Source: an uncultured Prevotella sp. (GTDB taxonomy: Bacteria > Bacteroidota > Bacteroidia > Bacteroidales > Bacteroidaceae). From it: DNA of 64,000 bases. A program made the position numbers and the translations under genes. A model generated the notes under the pieces. That model had not been told where the DNA came from, ran no database searches, and worked only from the letters and a program-made list of their open reading frames with translations. Where the stretch lies: positions 3,740 to 67,739 of the forward strand of contig ONBG01000005.1 of the NCBI GenBank assembly GCA_900316015.1. Reading direction: 5' to 3'. This document shows positions 27,733-36,517 of the stretch, piece after piece (position 1 is the first letter of the stretch; each line of letters opens with the position of its first letter).

Positions 27733-30700
27733 ATGAAAAAAGTTAGGCGTAAAAAACAGGAGAGTTTAGCAAGGTTATTACTCACCATTATCTGCTTGTC
27801 TGTGAACTTGACAATCTGGGCTCAAAGCGTGAAGTTCACAGGAGGAAGTACGACGCTGAAAGCTGCGTTTGCCACGATTGAGAAGCAGACTAAATTGTCG
27901 GTAGACTATAATACCGCAACCATCAACACTGATCTCATCGTTAATGTGCGAGGTGCCAGTGGCACAGTAAGGAATGCCCTCGATGTTATTTTGAAAGGTA
28001 CTGGATATACTTATGAATTAACCCCTGGGCATATTCTTATCAAAAAGGACAATAAGCAAGTTGGGAAAAGCAAGCCGTTTTCCTCTCCTCATCATAATGA
28101 TAAGGTTAGAGTGACAGGAGTCGTAAAAGATGAAAAGGGAGAACCTATTATTGGTGCTACTGTGAAAGAAAGGGGATCAAGTACGGGCACTGTAACGGAT
28201 GTAAATGGTAATTTTACGATCATGGCTGACCCTAATGAGAAGTTAGAAGTTTCATACATAGGCTTTACTACCAAGATCATTAATCCTGAGGAGAATGATA
28301 ATTTTAATATTGTATTAACAGAAAATACCCAGATGATCAGCGATGTGGTAGTTGTAGGCTATGGCGTTGAACGTAAAGTAGATGTTGTAGGCTCTATCTC
28401 CACGATTTCTTCAGATAAGTTGCAAAATCGCTCCACTCCTTCTGTTACGAATGCCATAATGGGGATGATGCCAGGTGTTACTGTTACTCAAACGTCTGGA
28501 AGTCCGGGTGCCGATGATGGAACGATACGAGTCAGAGGAGTCGGTTCGTTTGGAGCTACGCCAAGCGCGTTGATTTTGATTGACGGTATTCCCGGTACAC
28601 TTAGTGACATTCATATGGAAGACATCGAGAATATTTCTGTGCTAAAGGATGCTTCTACAGCCGCCATTTATGGCTCACGAGCCGCCAATGGTGTTATATT
28701 GGTGACGACGAAGACCGGAACGGAAGGAAAGACACGTGTTCATTATAATGGTTATGTAGGCATAGCTTCGGCAACGGAATTACCCAATAAGGTAGATACT
28801 TGGGAGTACGCGACTTTGTATAATATTGCCAATGGTTCGGAAGTGTACTCGCAAGAAGAAATACAAAAGTTCAAGGATGGTAGTGATCCTGACAATTATG
28901 CGAATAACAGGTACATAGATGAAATCTTCAAATCAGCTTTCCAGTCAGGGCATGATTTGTCAATTAGTGGGGGGAGCAAAACTAACAAATATATGATTTC
29001 ATTTGGATATCTATATCAAGATGGTATCATCAGGAAGAATAATTACCAACGTTATAACGCGCGAGTAAATCTTATAACACAACTTTGGCCTAAGATAACT
29101 CTCACGTCTAGGATACAGGGTGTATATGGATTAAGGAAACAACCAGAAGTCCCCTATGGGAAAGACACTGCTGGGCTAAATGCCATTATTTCAAACTCTG
29201 TTCGTTGGCCGGGTACAGTTCCTACGAAATTAAAAAACGGAAATTATGGCGGAGGTGAAGAAGGGTATGGTACTTCTGTCATGTGGATAGAATCCAAATC
29301 ATTTAACAAATACGATAAACATAACTTTAGTATCAATGAGCAATTAGACTATAGCCCAATCAAGGAGGTAAAGATCTCTTTAATTGGTGCTTATAATTAT
29401 ACATCAGATGAAACACGAGATTTCCGTTCCTCATTTGTGACAGATGTAAAGACTTCTACTAACAATCAATTTATCAATAGTACTTCAAAAGCTATCTATA
29501 AGACATTTCAAGCAACGACAAATTTCAACAAGAAGTTAGACGAGCATGAGATATCTGCTCTGCTTGGATACTCTTGGGAACAGGAAGATGATAGGTATCT
29601 TACTGCTACGCGCAATAACCTTCCAAGTGACGACTATCCAGAAATAGATACTGGTGATGCTGATCAATCCAGCAATTCCGGCGGAGGATATGGATGGGCG
29701 TTACAGTCTGTCTTTGGAAGGGCTAAGTATAATTATAATGAACGTTATTTAGCGGAATTTACTTTCCGTTATGATGGATCTTCCCGCTTTCCTAAAGACA
29801 AGCGGTATGCGTTCTTTCCTTCTGTAGCCGTAGGATGGAGGCTTTCAGAAGAGAAATTCATGGCAAATACTCGAGCATGGATAGACAATCTTAAGATCAA
29901 AGCCTCTATAGGGAAGTTGGGAAATCAAAATATAGGTAATTATCCTTACCAATCGGTATATAATTTAGGTTATAATTATTCTTTTGGAGGAAAACTCTAT
30001 CAAGGAGTGGCAATGACAACTGCTGTTGATCCGACTCTGCATTGGGAATCTACGCGGACACAAGACATTGGGATCGAAGGATCGTTTTGGCATCAGAAGT
30101 TGACTTTTGATGTGAGCTATTTCCATCGCAAGACCATGGATATCCTTTTTTCTCCGTCAGCCAGTGTTTCAAGCGTCTATGGATTTTCATTATCTCAAAT
30201 GAATATGGGAGAACTTCAGAATAATGGCATCGAATTACAATTAGGGCATTATCATAAAATTGGAGAATTCGAATATCATATCTTGGGGAACTTTTCCTAC
30301 ATCAAGAATAAAGTGCTATCCTTGGGATTAGCTAATGTTACGCAAAATAATGGACTTGTAGGTAATGGAACTTACTTTGTTGGTTATCCCATGAATATTT
30401 ATTATGGCTATAAGACGGATGGCGTTTTCATTAATGAGGAGGAAAAGAAAAGTTGGTATGACCAATCGTCTATTGCCCCTGATTCAAAAGTAGGTGATAT
30501 TAGATATGTAGATGTCAATGGAGATGGGAAGGTGACATCAGATGATCGTGTTGTTTTGGGTTCCCGTATACCCAAATATACGTATGGCATCACTATGGGA
30601 TGTAGTTATAAAGGTTTTGATTTCTCTGGACAAATACAAGGTGTTGCAGGAGTGAAGGGTATGTTAAGTGGTTATGCAGGTTGGGCTTTTACCGGCTATG

Positions 30701-31065
30701 GGTCCATACAAAAATGGCAGGCAGATGGATCTTTCAATCCGAATAATCCCGAAAGATACCCGAAGTATCCTAGACTGGAGGTTATACCCAATAGTGGAAT
30801 AGGTGGATCCAATAATACCTTGCTGTCTGATTTCTGGGTAAGGAATGCTTCTTATTGCCGGATCAAATCCGTACAATTAGGTTATACCATCCCTAAGAAT
30901 GCAGTAAAGGTATTGGGAGTAAACAGCATTAGGTGCTACGTCCAGTGCGAGAATCCTCTTACGTTCCATCATTTCCCTGAAGGTTGGGATCCAGAAATCG
31001 ATACGAGTGGAAGCTATTATCCCATTCTCAAGACTTATACGTTTGGTTTGAATATTAATTTTTAA
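27733..31065 (+). CDS. SusC-like TonB-dependent receptor with STN signalling domain
   Basis: 1110 residues from MKKVRRKKQE; the earlier in-frame Met lacks an export signal. A signal peptide (about 1-30) is followed by an STN (secretin/TonB N-terminal) domain at about 31-100 (TTLKAAFATIEKQTKLSVDY), a CarboxypepD-regulatory-like domain at about 125-205 (VVKDEKGEPIIGATVKE), a plug with the TonB box region, and a barrel ending TFGLNINF. It imports oligosaccharides together with the SusD protein encoded 10 bp on. The STN domain is the kind that signals to FecR, matching the ECF/FecR pair at 34789-36403, which is placed downstream here rather than upstream as in the second locus. Confidence 0.93.
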   Translation: MKKVRRKKQESLARLLLTIICLSVNLTIWAQSVKFTGGSTTLKAAFATIEKQTKLSVDYNTATINTDLIVNVRGASGTVRNALDVILKGTGYTYELTPGHILIKKDNKQVGKSKPFSSPHHNDKVRVTGVVKDEKGEPIIGATVKERGSSTGTVTDVNGNFTIMADPNEKLEVSYIGFTTKIINPEENDNFNIVLTENTQMISDVVVVGYGVERKVDVVGSISTISSDKLQNRSTPSVTNAIMGMMPGVTVTQTSGSPGADDGTIRVRGVGSFGATPSALILIDGIPGTLSDIHMEDIENISVLKDASTAAIYGSRAANGVILVTTKTGTEGKTRVHYNGYVGIASATELPNKVDTWEYATLYNIANGSEVYSQEEIQKFKDGSDPDNYANNRYIDEIFKSAFQSGHDLSISGGSKTNKYMISFGYLYQDGIIRKNNYQRYNARVNLITQLWPKITLTSRIQGVYGLRKQPEVPYGKDTAGLNAIISNSVRWPGTVPTKLKNGNYGGGEEGYGTSVMWIESKSFNKYDKHNFSINEQLDYSPIKEVKISLIGAYNYTSDETRDFRSSFVTDVKTSTNNQFINSTSKAIYKTFQATTNFNKKLDEHEISALLGYSWEQEDDRYLTATRNNLPSDDYPEIDTGDADQSSNSGGGYGWALQSVFGRAKYNYNERYLAEFTFRYDGSSRFPKDKRYAFFPSVAVGWRLSEEKFMANTRAWIDNLKIKASIGKLGNQNIGNYPYQSVYNLGYNYSFGGKLYQGVAMTTAVDPTLHWESTRTQDIGIEGSFWHQKLTFDVSYFHRKTMDILFSPSASVSSVYGFSLSQMNMGELQNNGIELQLGHYHKIGEFEYHILGNFSYIKNKVLSLGLANVTQNNGLVGNGTYFVGYPMNIYYGYKTDGVFINEEEKKSWYDQSSIAPDSKVGDIRYVDVNGDGKVTSDDRVVLGSRIPKYTYGITMGCSYKGFDFSGQIQGVAGVKGMLSGYAGWAFTGYGSIQKWQADGSFNPNNPERYPKYPRLEVIPNSGIGGSNNTLLSDFWVRNASYCRIKSVQLGYTIPKNAVKVLGVNSIRCYVQCENPLTFHHFPEGWDPEIDTSGSYYPILKTYTFGLNINF

Positions 31066-31075
31066 TTCGAAGAAA

Positions 31076-32743
31076 ATGAAAAGTGTTTATCAATACATAT
31101 ATATCATTCTGTTCATCTTGTGTGTCTTTACATCATGCGATTTGGATAGGTCGCCACTTACGTCGTATGCAACAGATGGCTTTATGAAAAGCGATCAAAA
31201 TGCCATGCTTGCATTAACAGGGCTTTATCATGCTAATATCGTTTTCGGCAGTGAAGAATATTCGCCATCTGATTGGTGGAGTTATCAAGGACTCCTGATG
31301 CTCGATATATGTTCCGACAATGGTTGGGACAGACGAGGACTGAACAGTAATATTGGAATCATTGCATCAGGTAATCTTAGCGCAGCAAGGAGTGGCGCAA
31401 CTTCTACTTTTTGGAGCTTATCTTATAAGAAAATCGCCCGTTGTAATGACTTCTTGGAAAAGCTCAAAGATGCCGTAGGTATTTCTGAGACTAATATGAA
31501 GAGGTATGAGGCGGAAGCCCGTTTCCTTCGTGCTACACAATACTTTTATTTATGTTCATTTTTTCATGATGTTCCTTTGGTCGAACATACGATGACTAAA
31601 GATGGGGCTAATTCTGTATCGAAAACGCCACGAGATGAAGTCGCAAAGTGGGCAATGAATGAATTCTCTGAAGCATCAGCAGCATTACCGAAATGGTCGG
31701 AAGTAGCATCTGAAGGTAATTATGGACGTGCCACAAAGCAAGCAGCATTGGCCTTCAAAGGCAGGTTGCAACTTCTCCTACGCCAATGGTCAGATGCCGC
31801 TATTACCTATAAGAGTATCATAGACTTGGGAGACAGCGAATTAAGCCCAGACTACAAGGCTCTTTTCCTGCCTTCTACGGCAAATGCACTTAGTGAGAAC
31901 CTTTTTGTCATGCAGTATGATGACGACAAATGTGGCACTGGAATGCTGAAACAATTCAATCCAACAATGGATGGCGCGTTAGGTGGTTGGTGCTTGCATA
32001 ATGTTACGGCTGATTTGTTTGAAGCTTATCAATTTTCTGATGGCTCTACATTTAGTTACAATGATCCGAAATATGATCCAAGTGATTTAGCAAAGAATCG
32101 TGATCCGAGGCTTGCTGAAACGCTTTATTGGAATGGATGTACTTTTGGGCAAGGCATTTATGACTGCGATCCTGATCATAACGCAGGTAATGGCAAAGAC
32201 GGTTTACATCCATCTTACCAAAGCACGAAGACTGGATATATGATGAGAAAATACATTGATGAAAACTACATTTATAATGGAGGCGATAATAATAAGTATC
32301 CAGCAAAGTTACCTATTATTCGCTATGCAGAAGTCTTACTCAGTTATGTAGAGGCCAAGATGGAGGCAGGGACACTGACGGCTTCAGATTTACAGTACTT
32401 AAATATGGTACGGCACCGCTCAAACATGCCGGATATCACTACCACGAATACGGATGAACTGAGACCTTTGTTGAGGAACGAAAGACGTGTAGAACTAGCT
32501 TTAGAAGGTATTCGACTATGGGATTTACTCCGTTGGGATATAGCTAAGGACAAACTCACAGGTGATGTCTGGGGTGCTTCTTTCCCGAACTCAGATGCAA
32601 CGACACGACGCAACCAATCGAATGGGAAAACAGATCCTAAGGGTGTAAACCGTTGGTATGTCGGAACAAGGAACTTCGCAGCTGGTCCTTCTACCTGGCC
32701 TATTCCGCAAAGCGAGCAAGACATTAATCCTAATTTAAAATAA
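31076..32743 (+). CDS. SusD/RagB-family outer-membrane glycan-binding lipoprotein
   Basis: 555 residues with a lipoprotein signal (FILCVFTSCDLDRSPLTSY, lipid on the Cys). TPR-like helices follow (RYEAEARFLRATQYFYL is the typical SusD motif) and a C-terminal half with RNERRVELALEGIRLWDLLRWD, another family signature. It covers the SusC pore from outside and helps bind the glycan. It begins 10 bp after SusC and is followed within 6 bp by the sulfatase gene. Confidence 0.93.
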   Translation: MKSVYQYIYIILFILCVFTSCDLDRSPLTSYATDGFMKSDQNAMLALTGLYHANIVFGSEEYSPSDWWSYQGLLMLDICSDNGWDRRGLNSNIGIIASGNLSAARSGATSTFWSLSYKKIARCNDFLEKLKDAVGISETNMKRYEAEARFLRATQYFYLCSFFHDVPLVEHTMTKDGANSVSKTPRDEVAKWAMNEFSEASAALPKWSEVASEGNYGRATKQAALAFKGRLQLLLRQWSDAAITYKSIIDLGDSELSPDYKALFLPSTANALSENLFVMQYDDDKCGTGMLKQFNPTMDGALGGWCLHNVTADLFEAYQFSDGSTFSYNDPKYDPSDLAKNRDPRLAETLYWNGCTFGQGIYDCDPDHNAGNGKDGLHPSYQSTKTGYMMRKYIDENYIYNGGDNNKYPAKLPIIRYAEVLLSYVEAKMEAGTLTASDLQYLNMVRHRSNMPDITTTNTDELRPLLRNERRVELALEGIRLWDLLRWDIAKDKLTGDVWGASFPNSDATTRRNQSNGKTDPKGVNRWYVGTRNFAAGPSTWPIPQSEQDINPNLK

Positions 32744-32749
32744 AAGAAT

Positions 32750-34288
32750 ATGAATAAGAATCCAATAAGCCTATTTGCCCTTGCTGTGTTTACTTTTCAC
32801 GGAACGGGGGCTTATGCCCAGCAACGTCCGAATGTCATCTTTATTTATGCAGATGACCTGGGATATGGCGACCTGGAATGTTATGGTGCCAAAAACGTTC
32901 AAACGCCAAATGTAAATCGACTCGCTGCCGAGGGGTGTCGTTTTACTAATGCCTTTGCTGTTGCAGCAACGAGCACGCCTTCACGATATTCTCTCCTTAC
33001 CGGAGATTATTCATGGAGGCGCAAGGGTACCGACATTGCAAGAGGAGATGCCGGAATGATTATTCGACCAGAACAATACACGGTTGCTGATCTCTTCAAA
33101 AATGAAGGATATGCCACAGGTGCTTTCGGAAAATGGCATCTTGGCTTAGGTGACAAGACAGGGGAGCAAGACTGGAATGCTCCACTTCCTTGTGGATTGG
33201 GGGATTTAGGCTTCGATTATTCCTATATTATGGCTGCTACTGGCGATCGGGTTCCTTGCGTCTTTATTGAAAATGGACGAGTAGCTAATTGGGATCCTAA
33301 TGCCCCTATAGAAGTGAGCTACACCCATCCTTTTCTTGGAGAGCCAACAGGGAAGTCTAATCCAGAGCTATGCTATAACCAAATGTGGGATTTTGGTCAC
33401 AATATGTCTATTGTGAATGGAATTGGTCGCATTGGTTATATGAAAGGTGGTGGAAAGGCCCTATGGAAAGATGAAAACATTGCAGATTCCATTGTCTTCC
33501 ATGCAGTAAGGTTCATCCAGGAACATCGGCGTGAACCCTTCTTCATGTACGTTGCTACCAATGATGTACATGTGCCACGTTTCCCCAATGCGCGTTTCCG
33601 CGGAAAGACCAATATGGGCGTGCGAGGAGATGCCATTGTTCAGTTCGATTGGACCGTAGGTGAGATCATGAAGACACTTAAGAAATTGAAGATTGAGGAT
33701 AATACTCTTGTAATCTTGACAAGTGATAATGGTCCTATTGTCAATGATGGATATAAGGATCAAGCGAATGAACTCCTAAATGGTCATAGCCCGGCTGGTC
33801 CATTACGTGGCAACAAATATAGTGCCTTTGAGGGTGGGACGCGCGTTCCATTCATCGTGCGTTGGCCCAAAGAAGTAAAAGCTGGCAGTGAATCTGAGGC
33901 ACTTTTATCTCAGATAGACTTCTTTTCCTCTATGGCAAAAATGCTCAGTGCTAGAGTGCCAAAGGGCTCGGCTCCAGACAGTTGGGATTCTTGGAGCACT
34001 TGGACAAATAAGGCCCAGATAGATCGCTCTTGGATAGTGGAGCAAGCTCTTGACCATACTCTCTCTTTAAGAAATAAAAACTGGAAATATATTGAACCCA
34101 GTGACACTAGAGTGAAACTGATGAAAGAAGAAAATGTAGAAACGGGCTATGACTCAGAGCCTCAACTTTATAAAGTTGATGAGGATATCCATGAAAACGA
34201 CAATGTTGCGACCAAGTATCCAGACATACTTTTCCAATTGCAAGCGCAATTGAGGAAGATTGCTAAAGGTAGAGTGAATAATAGGTAA
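32750..34288 (+). CDS. Serine-type sulfatase (formylglycine-dependent)
   Basis: 512 residues with a signal peptide (to about residue 24). The metal residues Asp35-Asp36 lie in YADDLGYGD, and the modification site is Ser75-x-Pro-Ser-Arg79 followed by LLTG, the serine variant of the C/S-x-P-S-R sulfatase motif. The Ser must be turned into formylglycine by an anaerobic sulfatase-maturing radical SAM enzyme, which is not in this window. GKWHLG and LTSDNGP, further catalytic/metal segments, are present. It removes sulfate esters from a carbohydrate, so the first locus probably acts on a sulfated glycan such as a mucin or glycosaminoglycan; the exact substrate is unknown. Confidence 0.92.
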   Translation: MNKNPISLFALAVFTFHGTGAYAQQRPNVIFIYADDLGYGDLECYGAKNVQTPNVNRLAAEGCRFTNAFAVAATSTPSRYSLLTGDYSWRRKGTDIARGDAGMIIRPEQYTVADLFKNEGYATGAFGKWHLGLGDKTGEQDWNAPLPCGLGDLGFDYSYIMAATGDRVPCVFIENGRVANWDPNAPIEVSYTHPFLGEPTGKSNPELCYNQMWDFGHNMSIVNGIGRIGYMKGGGKALWKDENIADSIVFHAVRFIQEHRREPFFMYVATNDVHVPRFPNARFRGKTNMGVRGDAIVQFDWTVGEIMKTLKKLKIEDNTLVILTSDNGPIVNDGYKDQANELLNGHSPAGPLRGNKYSAFEGGTRVPFIVRWPKEVKAGSESEALLSQIDFFSSMAKMLSARVPKGSAPDSWDSWSTWTNKAQIDRSWIVEQALDHTLSLRNKNWKYIEPSDTRVKLMKEENVETGYDSEPQLYKVDEDIHENDNVATKYPDILFQLQAQLRKIAKGRVNNR

Positions 34289-34447
34289 AAAGTTCTTATG
34301 AAACAGATATTTATTCAATCTTTACCTGGATATCTTAATTGTTCAGCGAATTGTGCTTCTCCGATGTACGCTTTTGGTTAGATGAATAAATCACACAACC
34401 TATAAAGTTCAAAAAGCATTGTTCTTTGTTCAAAGTTTATACAGAAA

Positions 34448-34574
34448 GTAGGAGGGGTGGCGTTTCGCTGTACAAATTGCTTGTCCCCGCAGCACAAATC
34501 AGGAAGACTGTTCTACGCAACGGTCAGCCTCCTAATTGAGCTGCGGGTAAACCGCGAGGCACTGGACCTCCTAC
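34448..34574 (+). ncRNA. Candidate structured RNA, unclassified
   Basis: A closing helix GTAGGAGG (34448-34455) / CCTCCTAC (34567-34574) encloses 127 nt. Inside it, CCCGCAGC (34486-34493) pairs with GCTGCGGG (34540-34547), and within that an apical hairpin pairs GACTGTT (34506-34512) with AACGGTC (34519-34525), below which AGGA pairs with TCCT across a 1/4-nt asymmetric loop. GTGGCG near the 5' end can also pair with CGC..CAC near the 3' end. Four nested helices with complementary sequence in a gene-free stretch are unlikely by chance. The GC content is higher than the flanks. The plus strand is assumed, by the neighbouring genes. It does not show the GGAA tetraloop expected of an SRP RNA, so the family stays open. 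Confidence 0.55.
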
Positions 34575-34733
34575 GAAAGTGATCAGCTAGGTCTGTCTCT
34601 GCTCTTCTCTTTGTGGTATTATTCTTCCTCTATTTTGATAAATGATGATATAAGGAGGGATGATTGATGATATTTTCCATTGAGACGGTAAGGCGCTAAC
34701 TTCATTTTCTGAATAAAAAATTGATAGGTTTTC

Positions 34734-34764
34734 TTTGCTCTTCCCTTGATTTACATTATCTTTG
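34734..34764 (+). promoter_or_regulatory. Promoter of the first ECF sigma/FecR operon
   Basis: TTTG at 34734-34737 and TATCTTTG at 34757-34764 are 19 bp apart, an exact -33/-7 pair of the main Bacteroidota sigma factor. The ATG follows at 34789, giving a leader of about 20 nt. The sigma gene is thus read by the housekeeping polymerase. Confidence 0.75.
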
Positions 34765-34788
34765 CATATAGAAGAAAGTTTACTATTG

Positions 34789-35340
34789 ATGGATAACATC
34801 CATGAAAATATCATCTTAGCATTTATCCAGGGAGACAAAAGTGCTTTCGGGATTATATTCTTGGCTTATCACCCAAGGCTTCTTTCTTTCATCGAAGGTT
34901 TTGTAAAGGATCATGAGACGGCTCGCGATTTGGCACAGGATCTATTTTTCTGTCTTTGGCGGGATCGAAAGAAATGTGCACAGGTTAAAAACTTCAAATC
35001 TTATCTCTTTCAAATGGCACGTCATGCTATTTACAATTACTTTGATCATAGTCTTGTCAATGATAAATATGTGAATCAAGTTCTTCATGCACCCATCACC
35101 TATGACAGCACTGAAGAGCAGTTCTTCGCTACCGAACTGCAAGGAATGATAGAACTTTTGATATCTCGCATGCCCGAGCAAAGGCAGCGCATCTATAAAA
35201 TGAGCCGAGAGAAGGGAATAAAAAATGAAGATATTGCAAATGAACTTCACATTAGCAAGCGCACCGTAGAAAATCATTTGAGCAAGGCTTTATCGGAGAT
35301 CAGGCATATTGTGAAGTTGATAATTGTGATTTTTACATAA
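34789..35340 (+). CDS. ECF RNA polymerase sigma factor
   Basis: 183 residues from MDNIHENIIL. Region 2 is visible at about 10-75 (GDKSAFGIIFLAYHPRLLSF, ETARDLAQDLFFCLWRDR) and region 4 at about 125-175 (MPEQRQRIYKMSREKGIKNEDIANELHISKRTVENHL split here by its helix-turn-helix core NEDIANELHISKRTVENH). It is an alternative sigma factor of the Bacteroidota PUL-associated group and should be held by the FecR protein encoded 52 bp downstream. Its target is most likely the SusC-SusD-sulfatase operon at 27.7-34.3 kb, whose SusC has the STN domain. Confidence 0.93.
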   Translation: MDNIHENIILAFIQGDKSAFGIIFLAYHPRLLSFIEGFVKDHETARDLAQDLFFCLWRDRKKCAQVKNFKSYLFQMARHAIYNYFDHSLVNDKYVNQVLHAPITYDSTEEQFFATELQGMIELLISRMPEQRQRIYKMSREKGIKNEDIANELHISKRTVENHLSKALSEIRHIVKLIIVIFT

Positions 35341-35392
35341 CATACGTTAATAAGGGCGTGTGATTATCATTTTAAGCTTACATCATAATAAA

Positions 35393-36403
35393 ATGACGAA
35401 ATATACGACAAATATAAACAACCCTATTAGGCGATTCTTTAAGATGCATCCTACGAGGCTCACTCAAATGAAATTTCGCTGGTGGCTTCTCCACTCTGAT
35501 AGGCAGTTGGAAGACAAAGATGCCATGTGGCAGCTATGGGATGAGTCTCCATCCGTTTGTACGCAAGAGACAATAGATGAGCTGGCTGTCTTGCAGGAGA
35601 GAATCAATCAGGAAAAGAATCCGGCATTGTTTCTAAGGCTTCGTCGATATGCTGCATCTGTGGCGATATTGCTTGTCGCTATGGGGACAACCTTTATGCT
35701 TGCTCGTGAATATTTAAGTTCCCTTCATCACAGTGATGAACTCATGCAGGTTACGGTTGCCAATGGCAGAATGCAAACTATGACCCTCAGTGACAGTACT
35801 CTTGTTGTGTTAAATGCAGGTACGACATTAGTGTATCCACTTCATTTTAATGCAGATACACGCTCTGTATTCCTTATAGGTGAAGCCTACTTCAAAGTGA
35901 GCAAGGTGCCACGTCAGCCTTTCATCGTGAAGACTCAATACATACAGGTAACAGCTTTAGGAACGGAGTTCGGGATTTCTGCTTATCCTGAACAGTCACT
36001 CATTAGTACTACTCTGAAAGAAGGATGTACTCGTGTGGTCGTAAACAATTCATCAGGGACATTAATTGGACGTCGTTATACCATGCGTCCTAATCAAAAG
36101 CTTACTTATGACAAAGCTACAGATAAGGTCCTTTTATGTAACTTGGATGCTAAGCAGGATTTATCGTGGCGACAAGGTAATCTTGTTTTTGAGGATGCTT
36201 CTTTCCTCCAAATTGTTGATGCCCTTCAACGCAAGTTCGGCGTACAGATAGAATGTCATGGGATAGAAAGACTGAAAGGTGGCTATTTTGTGAAGTTCCG
36301 CCCCGATGAGCAACTTGCGCAGATATTACATATCCTCAGCAATCTTGATGGAAAATTTACCTATTGCATTCAAGGAAAGAGAGTGGTCATTCATGTACCT
36401 TGA
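35393..36403 (+). CDS. FecR-type anti-sigma factor
   Basis: 336 residues from MTKYTTNINNPIRR; the earlier in-frame Met is less likely because it lies close to the sigma stop. One membrane helix lies at about 87-107 (ASVAILLVAMGTTFMLA). The cytosolic part before it is short and basic, and the periplasmic part holds the FecR domain (TLSDSTLVVLNAGTTLVYP, GEAYFKVSK, TALGTEFGISAYPEQ) and the C-terminal DUF4974-like region (FLQIVDALQRKFGVQIECHG). It takes the signal from the SusC STN domain across the inner membrane and frees the sigma factor. Confidence 0.92.
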   Translation: MTKYTTNINNPIRRFFKMHPTRLTQMKFRWWLLHSDRQLEDKDAMWQLWDESPSVCTQETIDELAVLQERINQEKNPALFLRLRRYAASVAILLVAMGTTFMLAREYLSSLHHSDELMQVTVANGRMQTMTLSDSTLVVLNAGTTLVYPLHFNADTRSVFLIGEAYFKVSKVPRQPFIVKTQYIQVTALGTEFGISAYPEQSLISTTLKEGCTRVVVNNSSGTLIGRRYTMRPNQKLTYDKATDKVLLCNLDAKQDLSWRQGNLVFEDASFLQIVDALQRKFGVQIECHGIERLKGGYFVKFRPDEQLAQILHILSNLDGKFTYCIQGKRVVIHVP

Positions 36404-36482
36404 CCGCAAGACGACATATCCAGAGATAAGGCACAATGCAAAACTTCCTGCTCGTTTTCTTCTGATTCTGCTTTTTTTCCAT

Positions 36483-36490
36483 TACTTTTG
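36483..36490 (+). promoter_or_regulatory. Possible -7 box before the CE12 gene
   Basis: TACTTTTG fits TAnnTTTG and lies 27 bp before the ATG at 36518. No TTTG is found 19-21 bp upstream, so this is tentative. It would let the esterase gene be expressed apart from the anti-sigma gene. Confidence 0.3.
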
Positions 36491-36517
36491 CATTGTTTTA
36501 TTAATGAAAAAAGACAA

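Larger units (their letters stand above)
34289..34788 (+). other. 500-bp gap between sulfatase and sigma-factor genes
   Basis: No protein gene is seen. The middle (34448-34574) is a candidate structured RNA, and the right end holds the sigma-factor promoter. A weak AGGTAAA/TTTACCT pair (34283-34289 and 34321-34327) after the sulfatase stop is too open to be a convincing terminator. Confidence 0.5.

Noticed and set aside
34448-34574. SRP (4.5S) RNA
   Set aside because: The size fits, but the apical stem is long and there is no GGAA tetraloop with the flanking AGC/GCA internal loop of SRP domain IV.
34448-34574. Retron non-coding RNA, because of the closing inverted repeat
   Set aside because: No reverse transcriptase gene lies nearby; the next gene is a sigma factor.
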